From positions 1-46,429 of IMG/VR virus record IMGVR_UViG_3300021347_000005: a stretch of 46,429 nucleotides of DNA; one strand, given 5' to 3'. Shown one piece after another: positions 31,189 through 40,167 of this stretch; position 1 is the first letter of the stretch, and the number at the start of each line of letters is the position of its first letter. Source of the DNA: a virus. Both the position numbers and the translations under genes were made by a program. The notes beneath the pieces were generated by a model. It saw only the letters and a program-made list of their open reading frames with translations, was not told the DNA's origin and searched no databases.

Positions 31189-31646
31189 AAATATTTTTTT
31201 AGAATCATAATGCCTCGCTCCGCATTATAACATGTTGCGGTTGCGTAACCTTGTTTAATAACAAAATTTTTAAACTCTTCTTGTTTTTCAGATAATTTAT
31301 TATTTCCATATTTCATTTCAATATAAAGACCATGTTTTTTCCAACGTGGGACAGGAAGAAACAAATCAAAAACACCGCTTTCAACACCTTCAAGTTTTAA
31401 TTTTGATGCAACTCTTATATCTCTATCACCACCATTCGGTATATGATGTAGCCATCTTATTTCAGGACATCTTTCTCTTTGTTTTTTTGCCCAGTTTATT
31501 AATTTTATTTGTTCATTTGATTCACTCATAAAAATCCTTTTTTTACATTCTTCTAATTCTTTTTCTGTATATAAACAAGTTCCCTCTTCTAATATTTTTT
31601 CTATATTCACACCGAAATAATTTTCGGGCTTCATTTTTATAATCAT
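31176..31646 (-). CDS. VRR-NUC-type PD-(D/E)XK nuclease
   Basis: With ATG 31646 the protein is 156 aa; a GTG three codons upstream overlapping the previous stop is also possible. The core shows NGGDRDIRVASKLKLEGVESGVFDLFLP, then a YIEMKYG motif (E-x-K): the acidic Asp and the E-x-K pair form the nuclease site of the VRR-NUC family. It may act as a junction or repair nuclease during replication or packaging. It is the last gene of the leftward arm. Confidence 0.83.
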   Translation of the reverse strand: MIIKMKPENYFGVNIEKILEEGTCLYTEKELEECKKRIFMSESNEQIKLINWAKKQRERCPEIRWLHHIPNGGDRDIRVASKLKLEGVESGVFDLFLPVPRWKKHGLYIEMKYGNNKLSEKQEEFKNFVIKQGYATATCYNAERGIMILKKYLGLK

Positions 31647-31651
31647 AATAA

Positions 31652-31795
31652 TCACTTAATCAAAAAAGTTGCTGCAATATTAATTAAAAAACCACTTAAC
31701 CAATACAAACCCCTTCCAAAATCCTTGTTGAAAAAATATAACAAACTTGCAAAACCCATTAAAACTATTATTACTATTGGAAAAAACACTTTCAT
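31652..31795 (-). CDS. Small membrane protein (47 aa)
   Basis: The 47-residue product starts in an ATGA overlap with the polymerase stop. It has two hydrophobic segments (about 3-19 and 31-46) separated by a short polar loop (FNKDFGRG). Its own stop overlaps a GTG of the nuclease gene. A membrane protein in the middle of replication genes is unexpected. Function unknown. Confidence 0.55.
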   Translation of the reverse strand: MKVFFPIVIIVLMGFASLLYFFNKDFGRGLYWLSGFLINIAATFLIK

Positions 31796-34608
31796 TTACC
31801 ATATTTCCTTGTTATTTTTTTGATTCTTTTTACAAACATGATGTTCCAACCATTGATTTTCTCACCATAAACCATATACCAATCTTTATCTTCTTTACCT
31901 GTTTCAGCAATATCTTTGCCGTATTTTAAATAATCCTCTCTTTTGATTTTACACATGATACTACCGGTATCATCTTCAAGGGTTATATTAATCCAGGCTG
32001 TTTGACCACTTAAAAACTTACCGTTTCTTTTTTTAACATTACCCGCTTCATTAGCATCTCTCAAACTCTTTTTAATCAAGCAGCCTATTATCAAGAATTT
32101 TCCATCACCAGTCAATTTATCAATAGTCGATGCACCACGATTTAAACCATGTCTTTTATGATCATTATAATAATCACCATATAAATCTCTTCCAGGATAC
32201 AAATATTTGAAATAACTATCATCTTTTTCAATTGATTTTATTATGCCCGGTTGGAATTTTGGTCTGTTTTTAACTGCTGTTTTAGATTTTGCCGGGCCTA
32301 TACCATGAAGCGTTTCAAAACCACCATATAAGATACCATCTTTTACAGACCATTTGACCATTGAATGTTCAGAATCAAAATATTTATATTTTACTCCATC
32401 GTTTTCAACCGCATCTCTGAGTATTTTCAATGCGGATCTATCATTTTTTGAATTATTTAAGTTTGAAACAAGAAATTCAAGCGGATAATGCGCTTTCATG
32501 TATGCACAAAGATATGAAATAACACTATATGAAATTGAATGGGATTTGTTAAAAGAATATGCACCCATTACATTTATATGATCCCATATATAAGTAGCTT
32601 CTTCAACGGTTATTCCATTTTCTACTGATCCTTTTTCGAATTTAGAATAAAATTTATCAAGAGCTTCTTTACCTTTTGATTTCGAAATCAATTTTCTTAT
32701 TTTTGATGTATCCTCCCATGACAATTTACCAAGTTCTTTGACAATCCGCATAACTTGTTCTTGATAAATTATAACTCCATAAGTGTTTTTTGTTGCATCT
32801 ATAACAATAGGATGGTTATTTACATATTCAGTTTCTTTTTTACCAGATCTAAAATTAAGATATTTTCTTGTTCCACCTGATTCAATAGGGCCAGGCCTAC
32901 CAATCGCATTGATTGCGGATATATCTTCAAGATTTTCAATTGGCATTTCTTTTGCTATTTTCTGTATCATATCACCTTCAAACTGAAAAATACCATTAAA
33001 ACGATGATCATTAAAAACTTTGTACGTCTCAGGATCATCTTTTGAAATTTTATGTATCCATGAATATGGTTTTCCAATTTGATCACAAACACCGGCTAAA
33101 ATAGTCATTGTTTTTAAACCAAGGGCATCTATCTTAAGTAAATCAATTTCTTCAGCATCGTTTTTATCAAGCATTCCGATGCGATTATCTTTACTATTTA
33201 CACCACAATATTTTGATATCGGATCATTACAAACAAGAATACCAGCAGCATGAACACCCATGTGTGAAGGATGATTTTCAACGTATTTTGTTAACTCCAT
33301 TGCTGGGTGGTTTTCTATAAAAGTTTTACCCATTTCAGTATCTTTGAAAGTATCTTCCATACAGTTATTAGCTCTATCATCACCACCGGCTCTTTCGATG
33401 ATAGCGTCTTTCATTTCATGTATTTCATCAGTCGGAATACCCAAAGCACCTGCAAAACGAGTCATAGCTGATTTTGGTTTAAGTCTATTGATATTGGCTA
33501 TTTGTGCAACATTATCTTTTCCATATTTTTTTTCAAGATATTTTGTAACAAGATGGCGTTTATCATCTTGAAAATCAATATCAATATCAGGCAAGTCAAA
33601 ACGGTTGATATCGATAAAACGCTCAAAATAAAGATCGTATTCAAGCGGATCATCTTCTGTTATACCCATGAGATAACAAACAAGTGAGCCAGCGGCAGAA
33701 CCTCGACCACCACCGACACACATTTTAGTTTTTGCATAGCGGATCAAATCCGCAACAACTAAGAAATAATCAACATACCCTTTTTCTTTAATAAGTTTCA
33801 TTTCATATTTATAGCGGTCAAGATATTCTTTTTTACTAATTAATCCTTTTTCTTTGGCTCCTTTTTTACACCAGTCCTCAATATTATCATCGCCTATATA
33901 CTTCACCATAGGCGCTTTTGGTAGTTCAACGTTGCATTTTTTTACAATATTTTTTAAATTTGTAATAGCAATAGAAGAATCACATTCAGATAACCATTCA
34001 TTTTTTGTCAAAATATGTATTGGACATGTTTTTCTTTCTCGTAAACGTTCATCAGCAAAAGGCTCGTAAATATCAACATCTTCAGCATCAGGGTAAAAAT
34101 TATCGACACAAGCAATTGAGTGTTCATTTCTATTACATAATGGTGTCGATGGTGATAATTCAGTATACCATCTTCTTTTTAATAAATCTTTTCTTGGAGC
34201 AATTCCACCAATAACAATAACATTATCCGACAAATCATTTACTTGATCATAAGTAATTCGTTGACGATAATACATTTGTTGCCAGGATAGGTCAACGAGT
34301 TTGTAAATTTCCTGTAAACCTTCTTGTGTTCTGGCAATAAATATCATCCAATTATATGGATATCTTCTTTCTTTTCTCTGTAGCTCATCGACAACTGGAA
34401 GCTGAACACCATAAATCGGTTTAATTCCAGCCTTGTCACAAGCTTTTTTCCAAGGTATGTGAGCAAAGGTGTTACCAAGATCGGCAACACCTCCATATGG
34501 CTCTTTTATCCCCGCATCCAAACATATTTTTTTACACTTTTCCGCTATCTTATCAAGATGACCATATACCTGTTTGAAAGAATATCCTGTTTTAATATTA
34601 ATCCACAT
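31792..34608 (-). CDS. dnaE: DNA polymerase III alpha subunit (DnaE-like)
   Basis: The 938-aa protein is a C-family replicative polymerase. The palm shows GGGRGSAAGS (299-308) and the catalytic PDIDIDF (340-346), with the family's YFERF before it. Finger and thumb regions follow (GIFQFEGD, YQEQVMR, FNKSHSISY). A C-terminal OB-like part ends near 920. The N-terminal PHP domain is shortened and lacks the usual HxH (here INIKTGYS), so it should have no PHP exonuclease activity. A separate DnaQ-like exonuclease gene at 35441 may proofread. It makes the phage largely independent of the host polymerase core; the host clamp is probably still used. Confidence 0.92.
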   Translation of the reverse strand: MWINIKTGYSFKQVYGHLDKIAEKCKKICLDAGIKEPYGGVADLGNTFAHIPWKKACDKAGIKPIYGVQLPVVDELQRKERRYPYNWMIFIARTQEGLQEIYKLVDLSWQQMYYRQRITYDQVNDLSDNVIVIGGIAPRKDLLKRRWYTELSPSTPLCNRNEHSIACVDNFYPDAEDVDIYEPFADERLRERKTCPIHILTKNEWLSECDSSIAITNLKNIVKKCNVELPKAPMVKYIGDDNIEDWCKKGAKEKGLISKKEYLDRYKYEMKLIKEKGYVDYFLVVADLIRYAKTKMCVGGGRGSAAGSLVCYLMGITEDDPLEYDLYFERFIDINRFDLPDIDIDFQDDKRHLVTKYLEKKYGKDNVAQIANINRLKPKSAMTRFAGALGIPTDEIHEMKDAIIERAGGDDRANNCMEDTFKDTEMGKTFIENHPAMELTKYVENHPSHMGVHAAGILVCNDPISKYCGVNSKDNRIGMLDKNDAEEIDLLKIDALGLKTMTILAGVCDQIGKPYSWIHKISKDDPETYKVFNDHRFNGIFQFEGDMIQKIAKEMPIENLEDISAINAIGRPGPIESGGTRKYLNFRSGKKETEYVNNHPIVIDATKNTYGVIIYQEQVMRIVKELGKLSWEDTSKIRKLISKSKGKEALDKFYSKFEKGSVENGITVEEATYIWDHINVMGAYSFNKSHSISYSVISYLCAYMKAHYPLEFLVSNLNNSKNDRSALKILRDAVENDGVKYKYFDSEHSMVKWSVKDGILYGGFETLHGIGPAKSKTAVKNRPKFQPGIIKSIEKDDSYFKYLYPGRDLYGDYYNDHKRHGLNRGASTIDKLTGDGKFLIIGCLIKKSLRDANEAGNVKKRNGKFLSGQTAWINITLEDDTGSIMCKIKREDYLKYGKDIAETGKEDKDWYMVYGEKINGWNIMFVKRIKKITRKYGK

Positions 34609-34609
34609 G

Positions 34610-34927
34610 TTATTTACCTTTTAATTTATCTTGATACCAATTTGATTTTTTTAGATCTTCATCCCTTTTAATTTTCCATCCAGCACGCATTCTATATTTT
34701 ATCATGTTTCCCAACAAATAACCTTCAAATTGTTCTTTTGTTAAACAATCTTCTATAATATCTATAACTTCAGTTTGATATTTATTATAGTGTGGCGGTT
34801 TATTTACCATATCTGGTGTTGGATTTTCTTTTTCTTTTTGCTCAAATTGATCATAATCAAAACAATCACAACAAGGTATTTGATTTTTATCATAAACATT
34901 GTGTTTACATTTCAAACAATCTACCAT
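34610..34927 (-). CDS. DUF3310-type protein with N-terminal zinc finger
   Basis: The 105-aa protein ends in the DUF3310 pattern: NKPPHYNKYQTEVIDIIED, FEGYLLGNMIKYRMRAGWK and EDLKKSNWYQDKL. The first 25 residues carry CLKCKHN and CCDCF, a zinc-binding motif often fused in phage versions. DUF3310 proteins are linked to nucleotide metabolism genes in many phages, but the biochemical role is not firmly known. AGGAG precedes the start. Confidence 0.8.
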   Translation of the reverse strand: MVDCLKCKHNVYDKNQIPCCDCFDYDQFEQKEKENPTPDMVNKPPHYNKYQTEVIDIIEDCLTKEQFEGYLLGNMIKYRMRAGWKIKRDEDLKKSNWYQDKLKGK

Positions 34928-34928
34928 T

Positions 34929-35444
34929 TTACAACTCCTTATACATCATTGAAGATTGAACACCTTCGTTATTTTGGTATTTTCCATTTGAATATTCATC
35001 GTATTCACCAAAAATAGTATGGTAAAATAATTGAGCTATTTCAACAAATGGATAGATTATAACCGGTTTAACACATGAAATCTCAAGTGTCCAATAACCT
35101 TTGAATCCAACATCACCAAACCCGGCTGTTGCATGAACAAATATTCCAAGACGACCAATTGATGATCTACCTTCAATCATCGGAATAAGGTTTTTTGTTT
35201 CAGTATATTCAACTGTTCTACCAAGATATAATTCACCAGGATTAAGTCTTAAACCGGTTTCAGGTATTATAATTTTTCTTGTTTTTTCTGGTTTTTTCAT
35301 ATTCAAAGTAAGACTTTCATAAATCAACAATTCATTATGTAGTGTAACATTATAACTATTTGGATTTAATTGTTTTTCATAAAAAGGATTGATCTTAATA
35401 TCCTTGTCAATTCTTTTGTGTATTTCTTTTCCACTTATTATCAT
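34929..35444 (-). CDS. dcd: dCTP deaminase (Dcd family)
   Basis: I chose ATG 35444 (MIISGKEI), which overlaps the exonuclease stop (ATGA); an upstream GTG is also in frame. The 171-aa protein shows QLNPNSYNVTL (31-41), the MIEGRSSIGRLGIFVHATAGFGDVGFKG block and GKYQNNEGVQSS near the end. These match dCTP deaminase, or the bifunctional deaminase/dUTPase form. It converts dCTP to dUTP or dUMP, which feeds the phage dUTPase and thymidylate synthase. The family is clear; which variant is not. Confidence 0.88.
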   Translation of the reverse strand: MIISGKEIHKRIDKDIKINPFYEKQLNPNSYNVTLHNELLIYESLTLNMKKPEKTRKIIIPETGLRLNPGELYLGRTVEYTETKNLIPMIEGRSSIGRLGIFVHATAGFGDVGFKGYWTLEISCVKPVIIYPFVEIAQLFYHTIFGEYDEYSNGKYQNNEGVQSSMMYKEL

Positions 35445-35971
35445 TTTTGATTCCTTAACCACTTATATGATTCAAATGTTGCAAGGACATCATTTTTAGC
35501 TCTATGAGCATTTTCAATATCTTTTCCAGTTGCAATATTGTAAAGCTCATTGTTTTTCAATCGATGGCCTTTTATATGCATGCTTTGTTCAACAGTACAG
35601 AATTTAATCGGTGGATAAGGAAAATGATATTCTTTTCCAATCCTCTTTAATTCTGTAATCAAAACCTCTTCATCAAATGAAAGATTGTGTGCAACAATCG
35701 TATGTGAACAGAAAAACACCTCTATTATTTTTTTATAAACCTGTAGAAATGTTGGTGCATTGGCAACCATTTCATCATCTATACCTGTTATTTTAGTTAT
35801 ATGGCTCGGAATCGGAACAGGCGGTTTTATAAATGTATCAAAATCTCTTACAAATTTCAAGTTATTATCAACTTGCATTGCATAAAATTCTGTAATATGT
35901 GGTTGATGAAGCTGGTCTTTTCCTTTTGCTCCAACAAGTCCGGTTGTCTCAAGATCGAGTATTGTTATCAT
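35441..35971 (-). CDS. DnaQ-like 3'-5' exonuclease (DEDDh)
   Basis: The 176-aa protein has the Exo motifs: ILDLETTG (D5 and E7), a FVRDFDTFIKP and HITGID-like region (ITGIDDEMV), then AHNLSFDEEVL (Exo II) and HRAKNDVLAT with the His-Asp pair (Exo III). This is the epsilon/RNase T type fold. Beside the polymerase gene it is the likely proofreading partner. The start overlaps the RNR stop (35968-35971). Confidence 0.9.
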   Translation of the reverse strand: MITILDLETTGLVGAKGKDQLHQPHITEFYAMQVDNNLKFVRDFDTFIKPPVPIPSHITKITGIDDEMVANAPTFLQVYKKIIEVFFCSHTIVAHNLSFDEEVLITELKRIGKEYHFPYPPIKFCTVEQSMHIKGHRLKNNELYNIATGKDIENAHRAKNDVLATFESYKWLRNQK

Positions 35972-37995
35972 AATTTAAATATTCTCCTTTTTTCAAATTC
36001 ATTTTGTTTACCTTTATTCCATTGATTGACTGGTCGTAAATAACCAACAACTCTTGAATATATTTCATTATCAGATCCACATGCGGTACACTGTTTTATT
36101 TCTCCTGGCAAATATCCGCATTTAGGACAGACGCTAAAAGTCGGCGATAATGTGAAATATGGCAATCTATAATTGTTTGCTACTTTGCGGATAAAGTTTT
36201 TAACACTTTCAATATCAGTTATTTGCTCACCAAGAAACATGTGTAATACTGTACCACCTGTGTATTTTGTTTGCAACTCATCTTGAAGATCAAGAACTTC
36301 GAAAACATCATCTGAATAATTAACAGGCAATTGAGTTGAGTTTGTATACATATCAACACCATCTTTTTGAGCAAGTCTATAACTTGTTCCTTCTGCCGGG
36401 GTTGCCTCCAGGTTATAGAAATTTCCTGTTTCTTCTTGGAATTCAGCGAGTTTGTTTCGTATATGATCCATTATATATAAAGCAAATTCTTGTCCATTTT
36501 TAGTTTCAATACCTTCACTTCTTAAATTCAAAAGTGCTTCATTCATTCCAATAATGCCGATTGTTGAAAAATGATTTGTCCAATATTTACCCGTCCGTTC
36601 TTTGATATCGCGAAGGTAAAATTTTGTGTATGGATAGAGATTTTTATCAGTAAAATTTTCAAGAACTTTACGTTTAATTTCAAGACTTTTCTTTGCGTTT
36701 TCAAGTTGAGTATCTAAATCGTGTATAAACGAAGTACCATTTGCTGCTTTTTTTGCAATCCGAGGGAGATTTATTGTTACAACTCCGATAGATCCAGTTA
36801 GCGGGTTTGCTCCAAATAAACCACCACCCCGTTTTCGTAATTCACGATTATCAAGTCGCAGCCGACAACACATTGAACGTGCGTCATCTGGAGACATATC
36901 AGAATTAACAAAATTTGAAAAATAAGGAATACCATATTTACCGGTCATTTGCCATATTGGATCGAGGTTTGAGTTATTCCAATCAAAATCTTTTGTGATA
37001 TTATATGTTGGTATTGGGAAACTAAATATACGACCTTTCGCATCACCTTGTAACATAACTGTTGCAAAGGCCTTATTTAAAATATCCATTTCATCCTGAT
37101 AATCCTCATATGTCTTAGTGTTACACACGCCACCTATGATCACTGGTTCATTTTTCAGAGTAGATGGAACAACTAAATCCATTGTAATATTTGTAAACGG
37201 TGTTTGAAAACCAACACGAGTTGGAACATTCATATTGAATAGAAACTCTTGAAAACATTGACACACTTGATCAAACGAAAGACGATCCCTACGAATAAAT
37301 GGTGCGAGTAAAGTATCAAAATTTGACAATGCTTGTGCTCCTGATGATTCACCCTGAAGAGTGTAAAAGAAATTTATGATTTGACCTAATGCGGTTTTAA
37401 AATGTCTCGGTGGTTTGGCTTCAATTTTTCCAGGAACACCACGAAAACCAACTCTTAATATATCTTGAAGATCCCAACCGACACAATAAACAGATAAAAG
37501 ACTTAAATCATGAATATGAATATCACCATTTTTGTGAGCATCACGAACTTCAGCAGGGTAAATTTTATTCAACCAGTATTCAGAAGTCACATTAGATGAG
37601 ATATAATTATTAAGTCCCTGTAATGAATAAGTCATATTGCTGTTTTCATTTACTTTCCAATCAAGTTTATCAAGATAGCCGCTTAAAAGATCTTCATTTA
37701 ATTTGTTTTTGATTTTTCGAATATTTTTTCTTTGTTCACGATAAATGATATAAGCTTTTGCGGTTTTATAACAACATTGAAAAAATAATTCTTCTTCAAT
37801 AAGATCTTGTATTTCTTCAATATTGATAGTATAACAACGTTTTGATATATCTTCTAAATAAATATTTATATAAATCCTTTTTGCCATTTCTCTATCGAAT
37901 TCACCAGTTGCTTCACCAGCTTTAGCAATTGCATTAATAATTTTATATTGATCAAAATCAACTATCTTGCCGTTCCGTTTTTTTACTTTTATCAA
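35968..37995 (-). CDS. nrdD: Anaerobic (class III) ribonucleoside-triphosphate reductase
   Basis: The 675-aa protein starts (TTG, GGAGGTAAAAAA upstream) with an ATP-cone (MIKVKKRNGKIVDFDQYKI). The C terminus has the zinc site CPKCGYLPGEIKQCTACG and the glycyl radical motif RVVGYLRP (Gly651). It reduces ribonucleoside triphosphates to dNTPs only without oxygen, which points to an anaerobic host. No NrdG activase gene is visible in the window, so the host enzyme probably generates the radical. Confidence 0.93.
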   Translation of the reverse strand: MIKVKKRNGKIVDFDQYKIINAIAKAGEATGEFDREMAKRIYINIYLEDISKRCYTINIEEIQDLIEEELFFQCCYKTAKAYIIYREQRKNIRKIKNKLNEDLLSGYLDKLDWKVNENSNMTYSLQGLNNYISSNVTSEYWLNKIYPAEVRDAHKNGDIHIHDLSLLSVYCVGWDLQDILRVGFRGVPGKIEAKPPRHFKTALGQIINFFYTLQGESSGAQALSNFDTLLAPFIRRDRLSFDQVCQCFQEFLFNMNVPTRVGFQTPFTNITMDLVVPSTLKNEPVIIGGVCNTKTYEDYQDEMDILNKAFATVMLQGDAKGRIFSFPIPTYNITKDFDWNNSNLDPIWQMTGKYGIPYFSNFVNSDMSPDDARSMCCRLRLDNRELRKRGGGLFGANPLTGSIGVVTINLPRIAKKAANGTSFIHDLDTQLENAKKSLEIKRKVLENFTDKNLYPYTKFYLRDIKERTGKYWTNHFSTIGIIGMNEALLNLRSEGIETKNGQEFALYIMDHIRNKLAEFQEETGNFYNLEATPAEGTSYRLAQKDGVDMYTNSTQLPVNYSDDVFEVLDLQDELQTKYTGGTVLHMFLGEQITDIESVKNFIRKVANNYRLPYFTLSPTFSVCPKCGYLPGEIKQCTACGSDNEIYSRVVGYLRPVNQWNKGKQNEFEKRRIFKL

Positions 37996-38007
37996 TTTTT
38001 TACCTCC

Positions 38008-38433
38008 TCAAAATTTATCAATAGTTACAATTTCTATATCTTTTTGTCTTCCTATTTTTTCAGCCGTTTTTACATTAAAAACTAAAAGGTCAATACTTTT
38101 TTTATGTCTTTTATTCATTAGATCATTAACATACCAAACACCATACCCATAAACATAAATTTTCTTGCCAAGTAAATGTTTTAAATCAACAGATACAGCA
38201 CATGAATAGCCTGGAATTGGTTTCATCATCAGCGCAGTGTTTTCAAGATCTTCATTACATTCTTTTTCTCTCAAAGTATATGCGGTTAATATTACTTTAA
38301 TATATTCTGGTTCTTTTTGTTGTTCAATATTGTGGATTTTTTGTTCAAGTGTTTTTATTCTATAATAGTTTTTGTCAATAGAAATACAAATGAAAATTGA
38401 CACAATAAGTGATAAAAAAATTACCTGCTTCAT
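38008..38433 (-). CDS. Membrane-anchored 3D-domain protein
   Basis: Start ATG 38433 (MKQVIFLS) is chosen because GGAGG sits five bases upstream; an in-frame TTG four codons earlier lies on that site. Residues 3-18 are a membrane anchor and a short coiled coil follows (about 22-38). The rest matches the 3D domain found with lytic transglycosylases: LTAYTLREKECNE, then the Asp-bearing SVDLKH, YVNDLMN and SIDLLVF. The three Asp probably form the active site on cell-wall glycan. It may help entry or lysis. Confidence 0.72.
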   Translation of the reverse strand: MKQVIFLSLIVSIFICISIDKNYYRIKTLEQKIHNIEQQKEPEYIKVILTAYTLREKECNEDLENTALMMKPIPGYSCAVSVDLKHLLGKKIYVYGYGVWYVNDLMNKRHKKSIDLLVFNVKTAEKIGRQKDIEIVTIDKF

Positions 38434-38434
38434 T

Positions 38435-39976
38435 CTATCCTCCAAATTTATATTTTTTGATTTCTGGATAAGGTTTTGATTCCTTAACTAAAATTTTTAT
38501 TGGCTTTACTAAATCATCAAGTAAACTCATTGCTTCTTTAACAGTTTCAGGAACATCATGTGGACTTCTTCTTTTCCACCATTTTTCAGCTTTTGTTCGA
38601 GCATATCCAGTGTGTTCAACACAAACATAGTCAGTGAAAGTTTTAATGCCGCAAAGATATGTTACCAACAACATCGGTATTCCTTTTTTACCAACTTGAT
38701 ATAAATAACTAACACTATCAACATCATAAACAAATTCAGGTGTTATTACTTCACGTTCATCAGTTTTTGATGTCAATTTGTGTTTAAATTTGAATTTTTG
38801 ATCACAACAAGGACAAATACGAACAGCCGCATAAACAAGTTCATAACATCTTTCACATTCTTTCATTATAGCTTCACCAGTGCCAGAACCTTTAATTTTT
38901 ATAACCGGATTATCGATCGGGCCAAGTCGCTTGAGATTACCAGCAAAATCCAGAACAAGACAATTTTTCTTATTTGATGAAGGTCTTAAACCACGACCAA
39001 TTATTTGAACATGTAAATTTGGTGATTCAGTCGGCCTTAATAATCCAATCAAGTCAACTTCAGGAACATCAAAACCAGTTGTCAACATGGCAACAGAAAC
39101 AAGAGCTTGAAATTCATTATGTCTAAAACCATCAATTATTTTATCTCTATCACCTTTCATTTTCGAATGAACACAAACTGCTGAAACACCATTTATTTTC
39201 AATTCACTGGTTATATTTTCCGCATGATCAATGTCAATTGCAAATAACAACCATTTTTTTCGACTGGATTTATATCTTAATAATTCACGAACAATATCTC
39301 TTGTAACCAAAGGCCTATCAAAAGCGATCGATAATTCTTTTGTGATATAATCACCAGCTTGTTTTTTAATGTCTTTTGTATCAAATTTGTTGTTAGTTCC
39401 TTTTGCGGTTACTTCACAAAGATAACCAAGTTTTTGTAATTTTTTAATCGGAATATCATAAACAATTTTTGAAAAAAAAGCGTCTTCACCTCTTGTTAAA
39501 TATCCTGTTCCTAATCGATATGGTGTTGCTGTGAACCCTATAACCCGCTTTTTTACTTGGCTAAAAAATTTATGATACATTCCGTTTCTGATGTGTGGTA
39601 TTGTATGAGCTTCATCAACAATAATAACATTAAACTGATTGAAAATTTCTGGTTTGTTATAAATTGATTGTATACCCGCAACTGTTATTTGTTTAATTGT
39701 TTTTGAATTTAGCCCGGCCGAATACAAACCTATGTCTTTTTTCAAATGAGTTTTAAGCGTGTGGTAATTCTGATAAAGTATTTCTTTGACATGGCTGATT
39801 ATGAGGATTTTCTGGCCGGGCCATTTTTCAATAACTGTTTTACAAAATCCACTTATTATAACAGTTTTGCCTGATCCAGTTGGAGCTTGGACAAGCGGAT
39901 TCCCTTTTTTCTTTGAACGAAAAAATTTAAAAATTGGATCTATTGCTTCTTGTTGATAGTCTCTAAGTTTGATCAT
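38435..39976 (-). CDS. SF2 DNA helicase (DEAH-type)
   Basis: The 513-aa protein shows the SF2 motifs: I APTGSGKTVI (33-42), II VDEAHT, III TATPYRLG, IV-V region LLFAIDIDHAEN and TTGFDVPEVD, and VI QIIGRGLRPS. A zinc-like cluster (CERCYEL, CPCCDQKF) comes after the helicase core. It resembles RecQ/UvrB-like phage helicases of the DEAD-box restriction type. It probably supports fork movement or recombination with the nuclease and Sak4-like proteins encoded just upstream. Confidence 0.9.
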   Translation of the reverse strand: MIKLRDYQQEAIDPIFKFFRSKKKGNPLVQAPTGSGKTVIISGFCKTVIEKWPGQKILIISHVKEILYQNYHTLKTHLKKDIGLYSAGLNSKTIKQITVAGIQSIYNKPEIFNQFNVIIVDEAHTIPHIRNGMYHKFFSQVKKRVIGFTATPYRLGTGYLTRGEDAFFSKIVYDIPIKKLQKLGYLCEVTAKGTNNKFDTKDIKKQAGDYITKELSIAFDRPLVTRDIVRELLRYKSSRKKWLLFAIDIDHAENITSELKINGVSAVCVHSKMKGDRDKIIDGFRHNEFQALVSVAMLTTGFDVPEVDLIGLLRPTESPNLHVQIIGRGLRPSSNKKNCLVLDFAGNLKRLGPIDNPVIKIKGSGTGEAIMKECERCYELVYAAVRICPCCDQKFKFKHKLTSKTDEREVITPEFVYDVDSVSYLYQVGKKGIPMLLVTYLCGIKTFTDYVCVEHTGYARTKAEKWWKRRSPHDVPETVKEAMSLLDDLVKPIKILVKESKPYPEIKKYKFGG

Positions 39977-40167
39977 TTTTTACAACTTTTTGTTATCCAA
40001 TAAAAATGTAAAAATAAAAATCTTAATCTTTTTATTCTACCATAATTTTTATAACTAATTAAAATATCAAACAAATCTGGTATGATATTATTGAAATTTA
40101 TTTTCAAATAATGAATTTTAAAAATAGATTTTTCTTGATTTAAACTTCCAATTTTAAATATTTGCAT
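39973..40167 (-). CDS. Small basic hypothetical protein (64 aa)
   Basis: Start ATG 40167 overlaps the nuclease stop (TGATG) with GAGGTG upstream; a GTG three codons earlier is also possible. The product is basic and aromatic (KRLRFLFLHFYWI near the end) and ends in an ATGA overlap with the helicase start. It is clearly packed as a gene, but no family is recognised. Confidence 0.55.
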   Translation of the reverse strand: MQIFKIGSLNQEKSIFKIHYLKINFNNIIPDLFDILISYKNYGRIKRLRFLFLHFYWITKSCKK

